From contig OV884059.1 of the NCBI GenBank assembly GCA_930367215.1, positions 239,071,803 to 239,135,802 on the forward strand: 64,000 nt of DNA, in the 5' to 3' direction. This DNA comes from Pollenia angustigena (lineage: Eukaryota > Arthropoda > Insecta > Diptera > Polleniidae). A program made the translations under genes and the position numbers. The notes under the pieces are model-generated. The model had not been told where the DNA came from and made no database searches. It saw only the letters and a program-made list of their open reading frames with translations. Shown here one piece after another: positions 35,557 to 46,107 of the stretch; position 1 is the stretch's first letter; each line of letters begins with the position of its first letter.

Positions 35557-36066
35557 ACTACTTATTATGGACTTAATTTTAATACAAATACAAGTTTGAA
35601 GTTACTTGGATACAGTGACGCAGATTATGCGGCCGATAAAGAAACTAGGAGATCAATATCTTGTTATGTGTTTCTATTTGGTGAACATATTCTAAGCTGG
35701 GGTTCAGAAAGGCAAAAATCTGTTTCTTTATCAACCACAGAATCAGAGCATATAGCTGCAAGTACGGCCACAAAACAATTAGTTTGGCGGAAACGTTTGA
35801 TAAAGGACTTAACTTCTGTTACTATTTCAACTGAATTTAATATGGATAATCAAAGTGCAATACGAGTAATTAAGAATCCAGAATTTCATAAGCGCACAAA
35901 GCACATAGACGTGCGTTATCACTTTATTAGAGAAAAATATGAAGAAAATGTATTCCGTTTAAATTATGTTTCCTCCGATGAACAATTAGCGGACATTTTT
36001 ACAAAAGCCCTCCCTAAGTCAAGATTTGAATTATTAAGAAAATTAATTTATGTTAAAGAAAAATAG
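35557..36066 (+). pseudogene. copia RNase H region (open but detached)
   Basis: The frame runs open from the right border of the inserted element to TAG at 36066. GYSDADYAADKETRRS, SLSTTESEHIAAS, MDNQSAIRV, KHIDVRYHFIRE and LADIFTKAL are the standard RNase H blocks of copia polyproteins, with the catalytic Asp and Glu present. It no longer has a start or an upstream protein in this copy. Confidence 0.87.
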
Positions 36067-36085
36067 ATGCTATATTTTAAACAAA

Positions 36086-36094
36086 TTGTGGGAG
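36086..36094 (+). promoter_or_regulatory. copia polypurine tract
   Basis: TTGTGGGAG, ending in GGGAG directly before the right LTR, is the short purine run where plus-strand DNA synthesis is primed. Confidence 0.6.
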
Positions 36095-36257
36095 TGTTGA
36101 AATAATTTGTTCCAAAATATTACTTGTTCATAATTTTACTTTGATATATTTTAATTATTTCAATTGAATATGTTTTGTATTTTTTGTTACTTGAATAAAT
36201 AAAATTTTCTTTATTCTTGAATATTGAATCAGCAAATAAAAGTCGTTTTTGTCAAAA
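36095..36257 (+). repeat. copia 3' LTR
   Basis: At 163 bp it has the same length as the left LTR with one substitution, and is followed by the TTACA duplication. Confidence 0.93.
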
Positions 36258-36739
36258 TTACACAATAAGGTTTTGCTCTTTTTACTATATTTTAACCCCC
36301 ATATTCATAAAAAACATTTCAGGTTTATGAAACGAATTTCCTAGGAAAATTTGTTCAATAAACCTTTTATAAATAAAAAAATTAGTTTTTGAATATGGGG
36401 GAGAGACTTAAAGGCAATTGTTGCACATATATTAATTGCTGTAATAGTCTGAAGTACCTTTGCTAATAGGTAAGGCGTTTTATTTGGACCTCTATAAGAG
36501 TAAACATTAGGATATTTATTTAATCGGGCTTTTGCTTTAATCGGTTAAATGCTCGAGTAATTAATAACACTGTTCTAGTTCCAAATTAGACAAGCCGGGC
36601 ACACATTTTGTATTGGAGCCCCCTTAAGCAATGGAGATAGCGCGTAGATATGTATGTTAGAAACAAATGATTGAGATGAAAAATAAAGTGGGGTTGGTCA
36701 TACATTTGACCCATCTAGGAGCATCCTAGATGTTTCTAA

Positions 36740-36870
36740 AATGACTGCTCATATTAAAAAAAGTTTTACTTTTCTGAAAGGAAATTTTATTGCGGAATTT
36801 CGGTTTTCGGTAATTCCAACAAACTAAACCGTTTTTGAGTTACGCGAATATATGTTGTGCAACTTCGAGA
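36740..36870 (+). repeat. Fragment of the GCGGAATTTC / GTTGTGCAAC repeat family
   Basis: This shares ACTGCTCATATTAAAAAAAG, TTTATTGCGGAATTTCGG and GAGTTACGCGAATATATGTT with the repeats at 9648-10016 and 46660-47270. Confidence 0.6.
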
Positions 36871-36881
36871 ACAGTGTAATA

Positions 36882-37389
36882 CTACATTTACACCTACGCA
36901 AAATCTAGTACTTACGATATTTCGGGCCAAATCTAGTTGTTTTTGACTAGATTTCCCATACAAAATAAAATCTACTTCGTGATTAGATTGCGACGAAATC
37001 TTCTCAAAATCTAGTAGTACTTAATGATGCAACTATGGTTTTTTCCATATAGCACTAAAAAATACTTCCCTGCACAAGAAAAAATGACATTTAAAAAAAA
37101 ACAAAACAAAAATTGTTAAAAATAAATTAAAAAGATTAATAAAAATTGTAAAAAACTAAAAAGGACGAATAATATTGATAAAATAAATATCGTTGATTAT
37201 TAATAAAAGGCAATGCAAATTTTTTAATGTATATTTCTTTTTGTGTTTGTATGTGTAACGAAAAAAAGTCAGTTGTTTTGTTATAAAAACAAAATCTCGC
37301 TTATGTCAAAAAAGTATAATGTAAACGCACTAGATTTTGAAGAAGATTTAAAATCAAATCTACAAGATTTCGGCCTAATGTAAATGTAG
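36882..37389. mobile_element. TA-flanked MITE with CTACATTTACA termini
   Basis: Inverted ends CTACATTTACA with further similarity (GGCCGAAATC-like and CTAGAT-rich arms) are flanked by TA. The interior repeats the word AAATCTAG in both orientations. No transposase is visible. Confidence 0.65.
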
Positions 37390-37647
37390 TATTATTGGTT
37401 AGTTTTGTAATTGATCTGTTACCCGATTAATAAAGTTTTTTTTTATTAATAAGGTAATTTCAATAAATAAAAATGCATAAATTATTTGGAGTTTATTAGT
37501 AAAAAAAAATATCACATACATATATGTAACACAGTTCTTGAACTAAAACGAGCAAACACGAAAATAGTTCATAAATATGTAAACATGTATATGCTGACTA
37601 GGCACAGTTATTTTCGAGAGTGCTATATGTATGGGAGCTAAGGTTAA

Positions 37648-38261
37648 GGGTTAGTTAATACCCAACTTTATCCACGTTGTTTAGCACCCGGGGTACCCCG
37701 GTACCCATAAACTATAATGTATAAATAATCAATATTTTTATGAAAAAAAATAAATTTTTAAACTTTTTAAAGGCTTATTAAATTATATTTATGTTGAAAT
37801 ATGATTTTTTAACTTTGTATTGCACAATGGCTTAAATCTTAAACTTTTTATACAGGACAGTATTTTTTAGTATAACAGTTGAACATTTTTAATCACACAT
37901 GATATGTAAATGAGATTTCGCTGAATTATAATACTAACGCTTTGGAAACTAAACTTATGTAATTGTATGATACAGAATTTAGTTTCTTGAATTTTTTGAG
38001 CAGTTCAAACGAGTTTATGTTATGCCGTTAAGTGTATTGGGTACCGGGGTACCCGGGTGCACATATTACGATGGTTAAAGTTAAAGCAATGTTTTTGGAG
38101 TATTAAAGGAGCAAAAAAAGAAATCTAGAATCTGAATTCGTTTTCTTTTAAGTTAAATAACGACGATCCAGAAGCTTGTTTAAAAATTTTAATTCTTAAT
38201 ACATTTTTTCATGTAAATATACCTAGGTGGGTACCCCGGTACCCGGGTATTAACACAAGGG
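37648..38261. mobile_element. GGTACC-rich piggyBac-like MITE, copy B
   Basis: TTAA flanks both sides (37644-37647, 38262-38265). The right end, on the minus strand, starts CCCTTGTGTTAATACCCGGG; the left end has GGGTTAGTTAATACCC, a partial match. Three GC-rich palindromic blocks (GGGTACCGGGGTACCC type) lie near 37684-37706, 38038-38058 and 38228-38249 in otherwise AT-rich DNA. The right end matches copy A at 10649-10770. Confidence 0.6.
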
Positions 38262-38355
38262 TTAAGAACTGCTTTTATTTAATTATTTAAAATGATTTTT
38301 TAAAATGGCTTCTTGATGGAGGAATAATTTAACCACAACATAAAGTATTTTTTAA

Positions 38356-38490
38356 GGCCGTGCACTTGCCTCTTTATTATCAAAAAGAAATTTAAATTTA
38401 TGGGAATATTCGTGCTTAATTCCCAGTTTTTATTATTGATTCACAAAAATTGAAAATACTTTTTGATAATAAACAGGCAAGTGCACGGCC
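38356..38490. mobile_element. 135-bp foldback MITE with TAA duplication
   Basis: Arms beginning GGCCGTGCACTTGCCT pair over about 32 nt, and TAA flanks both ends (38353-38355, 38491-38493). The loop contains a 33-nt stretch that recurs inverted at 39588-39620. Confidence 0.8.
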
Positions 38491-38801
38491 TAAAAAAACA
38501 CTTAATTGACAACATCTTTTGTAAGTTGTTGTTGTTTTTATTTTGTTTTTCTTAAGCTACTTACAATTACAATTAATGTTGAGAGAATTTCAACTAATTG
38601 TAGTGACGAATGTAAGATGAGATAAACCCACTGTTTATTGTTGATGTGTTTTGTTTAAACTTTGATATTATTACCAGTAGAACTGTTGCTATAAGTCTTA
38701 TACGTTTAACAGTTTTATTTAGTTTAATATCTTTAGTTTTTCTAAAATCTTTATGAATGAAGTTTCCTGATGATCTGGCCTAAGCAACCAGTGAAATGCA
38801 T

Positions 38802-39579
38802 TTATTTAGTTTATTTATTTATTTAGTCTATGGATTACCTCCTTTCAGACAAAAATTACAAAATTAAACAAACAAATTTAACATCATCTATTTAAATATA
38901 AAATTAAATTCAGTTTGATAGTATTAATATTCAAAGTCATATCAATAATACTGTACAGATCATTAAAGTTTACACATATTCGACGAAAAGGGTCGGCATT
39001 TGCATAATTTTGTTGGAAGTATTCAATTGATAACGGCTGGTAAGAACGTGTAGGGCGTTGGGGAACATTAAAAAATAAACTGTTTAACAGGAACTCCGAG
39101 CAAATATTGCCTTTAATTAGATTGATAACAAATATGACATTCAGCATTGTTCGGCGGCTTTTTAAAGTTGGTAAATGAATCTCAAATAACCTGGTTCTAT
39201 ATGGAGGAAGATATATAGATGGATTTGGGTAAGTGCTCCGTAATATGAATAGCAGAAATTGTTTTTGGACAGACTCAATACGATCACTATGAACGTTGTA
39301 ATATGGATCCCAAATTTTTGAGCCATATTCGATTATAGGTCTGACAAGTGCTATATACAACTGTTTTGTTATAGATCTGTCAGAGAATTCCTTTGACCAA
39401 CGTTTAATAAATCCAAATACACCACGAGCTTTATTAGTACACATATTAATATGTTCTAAAAAAGATAACTTAGTGTCAAATAATACACCAAGATCCAAGA
39501 AAGCATTAACAACTTCCAATTTGTGGTCACCAATAAAATAGCAATAGGAATAGCTTATCCCATCAACAATAAATTTCAA
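38802..39579 (-). pseudogene. 3' fragment of a non-LTR retrotransposon (reverse transcriptase C-terminus)
   Basis: The 231-codon minus-strand frame has the post-catalytic blocks DLGVLFDTKLSF, HINMCTNKARGVFGFIKRW, LYIALVRPIIEYGSKIWDPY and DRIESVQKQFL, which follow the YADD region in jockey/CR1-type LINEs. The catalytic part is missing, so the copy is 5'-truncated. A TTTA-repeat at about 38802-38825 on the plus strand is its TAAA-type 3' tail. The frame is otherwise intact, suggesting modest age. Confidence 0.8.
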
Positions 39580-40002
39580 GTGTTTTTATCAATAATAAAA
39601 ACTGGGAATTAAGCACGAATAACAAAATCTTTTGAAATTGAAACTTTAATTATTTTTGACAGAGCAATGAAATTTTTTCGTTATGTGTGGCGTGTTGGAA
39701 CAAAAAAAAATTAAATCGATGGAATAAAATTTATTTTCAGTATAGACTTTCGCCCGTATTTATAAAAATTTTTAACATTTAATAAAGGTTTACAAAACAA
39801 ATTTCGTATGAAAATTTGCCTTAATAAACGTTTATAAATACGGGGGTTAATATTTTGCAATTTGAGAAATGAAATATTTCAACTGTTGTATATTAAGCTG
39901 TTGGTAAATTAATAAAAAATTTTATAATTTAAATATAAACTTGATTTTTTTACCGACACACCTGTTCGAATATTAATAAGAACAATGACTTGCGTTTTCA
40001 TC

Positions 40003-40925
40003 CACTACCCAGTAATAAATTTTAATTTCTGGAAGCAAGAAAAATTTTTGTACTGATATATATACGCGCTGGCTATTACATATTACTAAGAATCAGAAGA
40101 GAAGCGAATACCATTGAATTCTTAATTAAAACAAATAAAAATGTTTGAATAACAAGTTGTAAATGATTAGTTAAAATTATTATTTTAAAGAAAAAATTCA
40201 TTGCTTATGTTATACCCTTTTACAGGGAAGCAGGTTGTATTGCAATGATTTTAGAATGTGTTTACGATCATTCCCGAAATTCTGCTGAACATAGGAATAC
40301 AATTTTTTGTATTCAGCATTAAGCCTGGTACTCTGTTTAACATTTCACGTGAAATGCTGCCAAAACGCATATGAAAAAAACTTGTGCGGAATATCTATGA
40401 AATAATGTTGCTAGAGTTTTACTCTGTTCATTTTGTGAAAAAGTTCCGAAATGTGTCTGGAAACATTTTTTTACAACTGCGAAAGCAAAAAAGTATGAAC
40501 TGATTATTAAATAAGAAATAAAAAATTAATATAACACAACCGGTTACCGTTTTTTATCCATATTTACTTTCTTTTTTATTAATTTTTTTATTAAAAAAAT
40601 AGTTTTTAGTAAAATACATGTGGGGTTTGTTTACATACGCAAAACAATGTCGCATACATTGAAGAAATAAAACGTCAAATTGTACAAGCCCGCATGACAG
40701 GTAACATTGATACATGTCAAAATTTTCGTGTGAAATAATTAATGTTGCTCAACTTTTTTCACAAATTTGAACAGAGTACTAGGCCTTAGTCATCAAATTG
40801 TTTTTAAGCAGAGAGGAAAAAAATAATACTTCCAAGTGGACATTCGCCTTATAAAAATCATGCCTCTTGTAAGCAGATTTGTAAGGGGGTGTTGCTTACC
40901 AGTAAGCTCCATTTTTTACTGGGTA
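40003..40925. mobile_element. Element with ACCCAGTAA ends holding a second MITE
   Basis: ACCCAGTAATAAATT at the left and the inverse ACCCAGTAAAAAATGG at the right are candidate termini; no duplication is clear. Nested inside, 40322-40786 has inverted ends AGCCTGGTACTCTGTT and AGGCCTAGTACTCTGTTC plus inverted TGTTCA.TTTGTGAAAAAG segments. Neither part encodes protein. Confidence 0.4.
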
Positions 40926-41700
40926 GTTACAATTTTTTTTTTAACATGCTAAGCATTTGATAAGTAAAATTATAAAAATAATTTGTTTCTGTTAGTTTTA
41001 AGCGGAACCCAGCAAACACATTACAATTAAGAATGAAATAATTCCTAAACGAAAAAAGTTACAATAAAAAACTTTTAATGAAACAATCCGAAAAAAATAA
41101 GATAAGATAAAACTTAGATGATAAGTGACAAAAAAATCTAATTTTTGCAAAAACGCAAAAAATTTCATTAAAATAAACAAATTTTAATGAAATAATTCCT
41201 ATTAGCCAGATATCACCCTATGGAAAGAGATTTCTTCTTTAAGTATGGCAAAAAACAGCTCAATAGTTAGTGGGCGCACAGTGGGATATTTTGAAAAAAA
41301 AATGGTAATAATTCAGGTGGCATTTGAGTGTTTGTATTTGAATTTAAAGTTTAAATTTGGGGTCACTAGACCTATTATGGGGTTTGCCATAGGTTGCCAC
41401 CTTGGCTACACAAAAATCAAAAACGATCTTATATATAGTTAAGGAACATCGGACTATGAATGTTTTAATTTGCTATTTTTAACCTACAAGGGCCAAGATT
41501 TTCTAGATATATCTTTTTTGCATTACCAGCAAATTGTTAAATATTCTACAGAAAGAATTTTGAAGAAGATCTTTTGTTATTAAAAGTACGATGTTAAAAG
41601 ACTGAATTTTTTTGCCATTTTTCTTTTCCTTCTTTTATGCTACTTGCTACTTTATGTTTATTATTGTTATGCAAAAAGTGATCGAAAATTTCAATCACTT
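40926..41700. other. No feature recognised
   Basis: The short reading frames in this stretch have no recognisable domain and no terminal repeats are visible. Confidence 0.45.
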
Positions 41701-42547
41701 CACTGAAAAGAAAATCAAGAATTAATAGTACGTTAAGAACGCATTTCCCTTAATTAAGTACAGAATGCTCCGAAAACGGGATTAACTTAACCCTTCTGAT
41801 CCCTTCTGATCCTTTGGGTCAATATGACCCAACAATAAAATGTTAACAGCATTTCATATTTAAGTATAATAAAAACAAAAGCGATTCTATTGATTATTTG
41901 ACCGAAAAAATTATTGATCGATGATTCTGAATGAAGATGAACTCAATTCAATAGAAAACAAATTTTAAAGTGGAAATAAACTTGCAATATCGCTTGTTGG
42001 GTCATACTGACCCAAAGGATATTAAATGTGTGTAAATCGTGTTTTTTGGAGGGGGAAGGAAAAACTAAAATTTTATTATTTTCATTTAAATTTATAATTT
42101 TTGTCCCTGTAATGGATAAATTGAAGTTTTACGTCCATATCTTATATTTAAAGGGACAAATTTTGCGTTTGAAAACCAAAATTGGGTCAAATTGACCCAA
42201 TGAGTGCAGAAGGGTTAAGTAAAACTGAGATAAAAATTATTCTCAACGCGTTCGCTACACATCTTGGTTTCGCATTTTTTGTATTGTCCCCTTTTGTACA
42301 GAACAACTCGCAATAACAAGACCCAATCTGTACACCCGATATGGTGTTAGTAATAATTTTACTTTAAAATTTTGAATTTTTTAACTAAATAATTTTAACA
42401 AATAGAATTCGGGAATTTTCGTTTTTTATTTCACTTTTTTAATATGAAGTTGTTGTTTCTACATAAAACAGGCGAACCGTTTTTTCCTACTTTTGTTATA
42501 TTCTTGCTGTTTTTACAACAGACTATTACTTAGTAAATTTTTCTGTG
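41701..42547 (-). mobile_element. TA-target element, second family, inverted copy with nested MITE
   Basis: The right border TTTTTCTGTG followed by TA and the left CACTGAAAAGAAAATCAAG match, in inverse orientation, the ends of the element at 11396-12220, as does the AATTAATAGTACG ... AAGTACAGAA interior. TT replaces TA at the left flank. The piggyBac-like MITE at 41791-42214 is inserted inside. Confidence 0.55.
41791..42214. mobile_element. piggyBac-like MITE with GGGTCA.TGACCC palindromes
   Basis: CCCTTCTG and CAGAAGGG ends are flanked by TTAA on both sides (41787-41790, 42215-42218). The palindrome TGGGTCAnnnTGACCCA occurs three times (near 41814, 41999 and 42183), close to each end and in the middle. 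CCCTTCTGAT is doubled at the left end. No transposase is present. Confidence 0.8.
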
Positions 42548-42984
42548 TAGGTGCCAAAAGTTAAAATTATTCTAGTGGAAACTGGTTTACTGTTTGTAAA
42601 AATGTATAAGAAGTTATTGCCGATGTTGACTTACTGTTGGTGTTGTTTGAATCACAGACACTAGCACACTAATAGAAGTTAAGTTTACCGAACAAGGAAT
42701 AAAATCAAATCGTTTTTAGCTTAAATTTATTTTATAATAGAATTTATTTTATAATACAAATTATTTTGTTTTTTTAACATTAAATACATATAGACTTCTT
42801 TTCCTTTTTCCGTTTAAGTCATCTACTTTTGTCTGTCAACGGCAGCTTAGCATAATTCACATTTTCCTAGTTGTAAACAGCTTGTCACATTTCATTACAA
42901 ATTTCCATAAAGACAACAAAGAAAAAGTCAATTGTAAGCAATCCAAATAAATATTGGGTACAGCATATAAAGGATATTTTTGTT

Positions 42985-43250
42985 ACACCCTGAAGAACCG
43001 TAGGTGGGGAGGGTAATATAATTTTGTGCTGACGTCTTTAACATGTTGGTGGCAGAATAACCTTTTAGTATACCGATAGATTCCGAATCAATATCTTAAT
43101 CGATTTAACAATGTTCGTCCGCTTGGTTGGCTGGTGTTTTTATTTCATTTGATCAAATTTGGCAGATACGTTAAAATTGTGATAAGGCATATTGAAATCG
43201 GTTAAAAGACATAAATTCACATACAGACTCATGTCAATAAATCTTCTAAT
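42985..43250 (+). mobile_element. DINE-like Helentron fragment
   Basis: The run TTACACCCTGAAGAACCGTAG then GGAGGGTAATATAATTTTGTG and the later ATACCGATAGATTCCGAATC resemble the 5' part of DINE-1-like elements on the plus strand. The distal end is lost. Confidence 0.5.
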
Positions 43251-43261
43251 TACACTGTTCA

Positions 43262-43600
43262 ACACCGTATATGGTTGCCTCTAAACATGTTATGATAAAA
43301 TATGACAGTGGTATGTTTTTAAATTAACAATAGCATATTCCTCTTTTGTAAGAGCAACATGCTATGGTGGAAAAACAACCATGCTATTATAAGTGATCAA
43401 CATATTTTAATTGATTTTAACCATAACATGTGCAGACGTAACGAAATATGGTTGTGGCTTCTTGATGGACGACTTATTTACCCGTAATTTAGCTGCCGGT
43501 GACAATTATATTGTTAAATGAACCATAAAATATTTAAAAATTTTCCTTAACAATAGTTTTTTTGAAGGTGTGAGAGGCACATTTTCTTGCAATATTTAAC
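43262..43600 (-). mobile_element. Truncated copy of the AACCATATTATGG foldback family
   Basis: ATGGTTGCCTCTAAACATGTT, GTAAGAGCAACATGCTATGG and GTGGCTTCTTGATGGACGAC occur in the same order as in the right half of the foldback at 44904-45393. Termini are not preserved. Confidence 0.6.
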
Positions 43601-43942
43601 CAATTGGTTCTTTTAATTCCTTTCTTAAAAAAGGAAAACAAGTATTATTAAAATAAAATATTCCACAAATATATATATATTCGCCACAATCAGATCTGCA
43701 TAATCCTCAAAATTTAACTTAAATGCCAAAAATTACCAAAAAAAAATAATTTTTTTTTGAAGCTAAACAAATTATAAAAAACACTGATTTTTGGCCCTGG
43801 GGTTATTTTCAATTATCTGCGATATTTGGTTCATTCTTTAACAAATAAATATTTTAGCAAAACTGAGTCTATAAATTCATACTTAAATTAAACTAAAATA
43901 CACTAAAATGAATTTAAGAAAGGGTTTAAAAAATAACATTAA

Positions 43943-44369
43943 ATATCGCTCCTTAGCGTTCGGTTTGGCAGATATGTGGAAAACTCAAACGCTTATAGTG
44001 CTTGTGTAGTAAATGAATAAAAAAATAATGTTACGCTGTTTGCGTGTAACGTGTAAAATTATTTTTCTGGCTTTTTGTTTTTTTTTTCGTATGTGTATTT
44101 TGTTTTTGTAAATAATGTTTGGTTTTTTTACCAGCTAAAAAGGACGAACATTAATGTGCCGAACCGAATACAATGAAGTTTGTGGTTAAAAAACCCGAAC
44201 GGAATCAAATGTTCTCATCTTTTGTTGAGTTGGATAAAAGTAGTATTATTTTTGTGTTCGAAAGATGACAAACAGGGAAACGTTATTTTTTTTAAAGATT
44301 TACTACACAAACACTATTAGCCTTTGTGTTATTCACAAATCTACCGAACCGAACAATAAGGAGCGATAT
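43943..44369. mobile_element. Harbinger-like MITE with ATATCGCTCCTTA ends
   Basis: Inverted ends ATATCGCTCCTTA.nGTTCGGTT, followed by related GGCAGAT/GGTAGAT, are flanked by TAA (43940-43942, 44370-44372). GTTCGG/CCGAAC words recur inside. No protein is encoded. Confidence 0.78.
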
Positions 44370-44903
44370 TAAGTGTTAATTTTCGAACACTGGTTTCAAC
44401 ACATAATTCATTTATTCTTGTTAATATGCATTAATTCTTCTGATGCCAACATTGCGCATGAGTTGTTTTATATGCAAATATCACTCATACGCTACCAGTT
44501 CGTTATAAAAAAACATACATAAAAAGAGATTAAAATTTAATTTAATTTGCAGAAAGAAAAAAGTAATTATTTTAATTTATTTCTTTTCGAATTCTGTAAA
44601 TATTTGTATTTTGTGAAATATTTTTTGTCATCCGTAAAATAGTACTTTCCAGAAAATCAAGCACGTTAACCGCTTTAAAGCTTTACAAATATAAAAAAGT
44701 AAAAGTCTGAATGAAGTCGTTAGGAATATAAAACTGATTAAACCAAGTTAGAAAAAACTGTTAAAAACTGTAACATGTTTAACAATTTTCCAAAGGTTTT
44801 GCCTCACTGAAAAACAACCATCGAAGCGTCAAACTGAACGTGAAAAACAGCCTTTAAGGCAGTTGGCAAACTATTTGGAACAACTTTTTTCTTTACTCTT
44901 CTA

Positions 44904-45393
44904 CACACCCAGAGAAAAAACATGTTTAAATATGGTCACCTCCAACAATACTATGTTTAAAGAAAATTTTAACCATATTATGTTCAATTTAACCATATTG
45001 TTGTCAACGACAACCATTTTATGGTTAAAAAGTCCCCCATTTAGAAGCCACAACCATATTATGGTTGCCTCCGAACATATTATGGTTAAAAATAACTAAA
45101 ATATGTTTAACATTTATAATAGCATGGTTGGTTTTCAACCATAGCATGTTGCTCTTGAAAAAGAGGAAAATACTATTGTTAATTTAAAAACAAATTATTG
45201 TCATATTTAACCAAAACATGTTTAGAGGCAACCATAACATGGTTGTGACTTCTTGATGGAGGACTATTTTAACCATAATATGGTTGTTGTTGACAATAAT
45301 ATAGTTAAATTAAACATAATATGGTTAAAATTTTCTTTAAACATAGTATTGTTGGAGGTGACCATATTTAAACATGTTTTTTCTCTGCGTGCA
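44904..45393. mobile_element. 490-bp foldback element built from AACCATATTATGG dyads
   Basis: Two arms of about 200-240 bp are inverse copies of each other, from CAGAGAAAAAACATGTTTAA through GGTCACCTCCAACAATACTA inward. TA lies on both sides (44902-44903, 45394-45395). The arms are made of repeated ACCATATTATGGT dyads, so the element could fold at several scales. The outer ends share CAGAGAAAA with the other TA-target families of the window. Confidence 0.8.
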
Positions 45394-45628
45394 TAATTAA
45401 GATTTTTTGCCAGTTCTTTTGAAAGAAAATACATAAGCGTATAAAAACAAGCAATAAAAATGTATCGAACGTGTTCGACTCTAAGACACTTTTAAATTTC
45501 AACCAATTAACAAAATTTAACAGCCTACGTTTTATAGTCGAACAATCTAAGGCCTGGCCTAAGCTTTCAATACCCTTCACTAGCAGACTATCTAGCAATC
45601 ACTAGAGTTTTAATAAGTTCCATATAAA

Positions 45629-46100
45629 TTGGTTGTTCTTATCCTTGCTTTGTACCGAGATTCAACAAGAATGGTGCTACTTGAACGCAATCTGAGAAGA
45701 CCCTTTAGAGTTTACTCAGGTTTACGACAAGGCTGTGTTTTATCTGAAATGCTGTTCAATGTAGTACTTGACGTTGTTATGCTTAAGGCAATATCTCGAT
45801 TATGCCGATAACATATGTCTCCTAGCTCACACATTCAATGATATGGCGTTCCAACTAGGGGAAAACAATCCACGACAAGGGCTGCAGGTCTACATATTAA
45901 CATAGAAAATACCAAAATCTTGCGTTAAGGTACCACCAATTCCCAAATGTTCCAAACAAACAACGTAGATCTTGAAGATGTGCAAATATTTATATGTTTA
46001 TCTGGGTGGTGTCATATCAGCATCAGGCGGTTCTAGAAAAGACAGTACCGATCGCATCTTAACGGCATCTTTTTGTCAAACGTGCGTTTCGTCCTGGATG
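45629..46100 (+). pseudogene. Degenerate non-LTR reverse transcriptase fragment
   Basis: FRVYSGLRQGCVLSEMLFNVVLD is the GxxQGxxLSPxLFN block of LINE reverse transcriptases. In another frame a YADNICLLA segment follows at the distance expected for the catalytic YADD box, with Asn replacing the second Asp. Stops and frame changes show it is dead. The rest of the element is absent. Confidence 0.65.
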
Positions 46101-46107
46101 TATGGAT

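Larger units (their letters stand above)
27522..36262 (+). mobile_element. Ty1/copia retrotransposon with two nested insertions
   Basis: The element lies between two copies of a 5-bp duplication, TTACA (27522-27526, 36258-36262). It has 163-bp LTRs, a primer-binding site, the order gag, protease, integrase, reverse transcriptase, RNase H, and a short purine run before the right LTR. That gene order defines Ty1/copia. A hAT element (29654-32875) splits the integrase end and a TA-target element (34300-35554) splits the reverse transcriptase/RNase H junction. The coding part also has stops, frameshifts and a deletion. The LTRs differ at one position, which contrasts with this decay. Confidence 0.92.
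36495..37620. mobile_element. Diverged hAT relic related to the one inside copia
   Basis: TTTAATCGGGCTTTTGCTTT at about 36512 matches the inverted right terminus of the hAT at 29654-32875, and the AATAAAAATGCATAAATTAT to TTTATTAGTAAAAAAAA region at about 37465-37510 matches its interior. The two pieces are separated by the MITE at 36882-37389 and by unrelated sequence. Ends and duplication are not recognisable. Confidence 0.45.
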
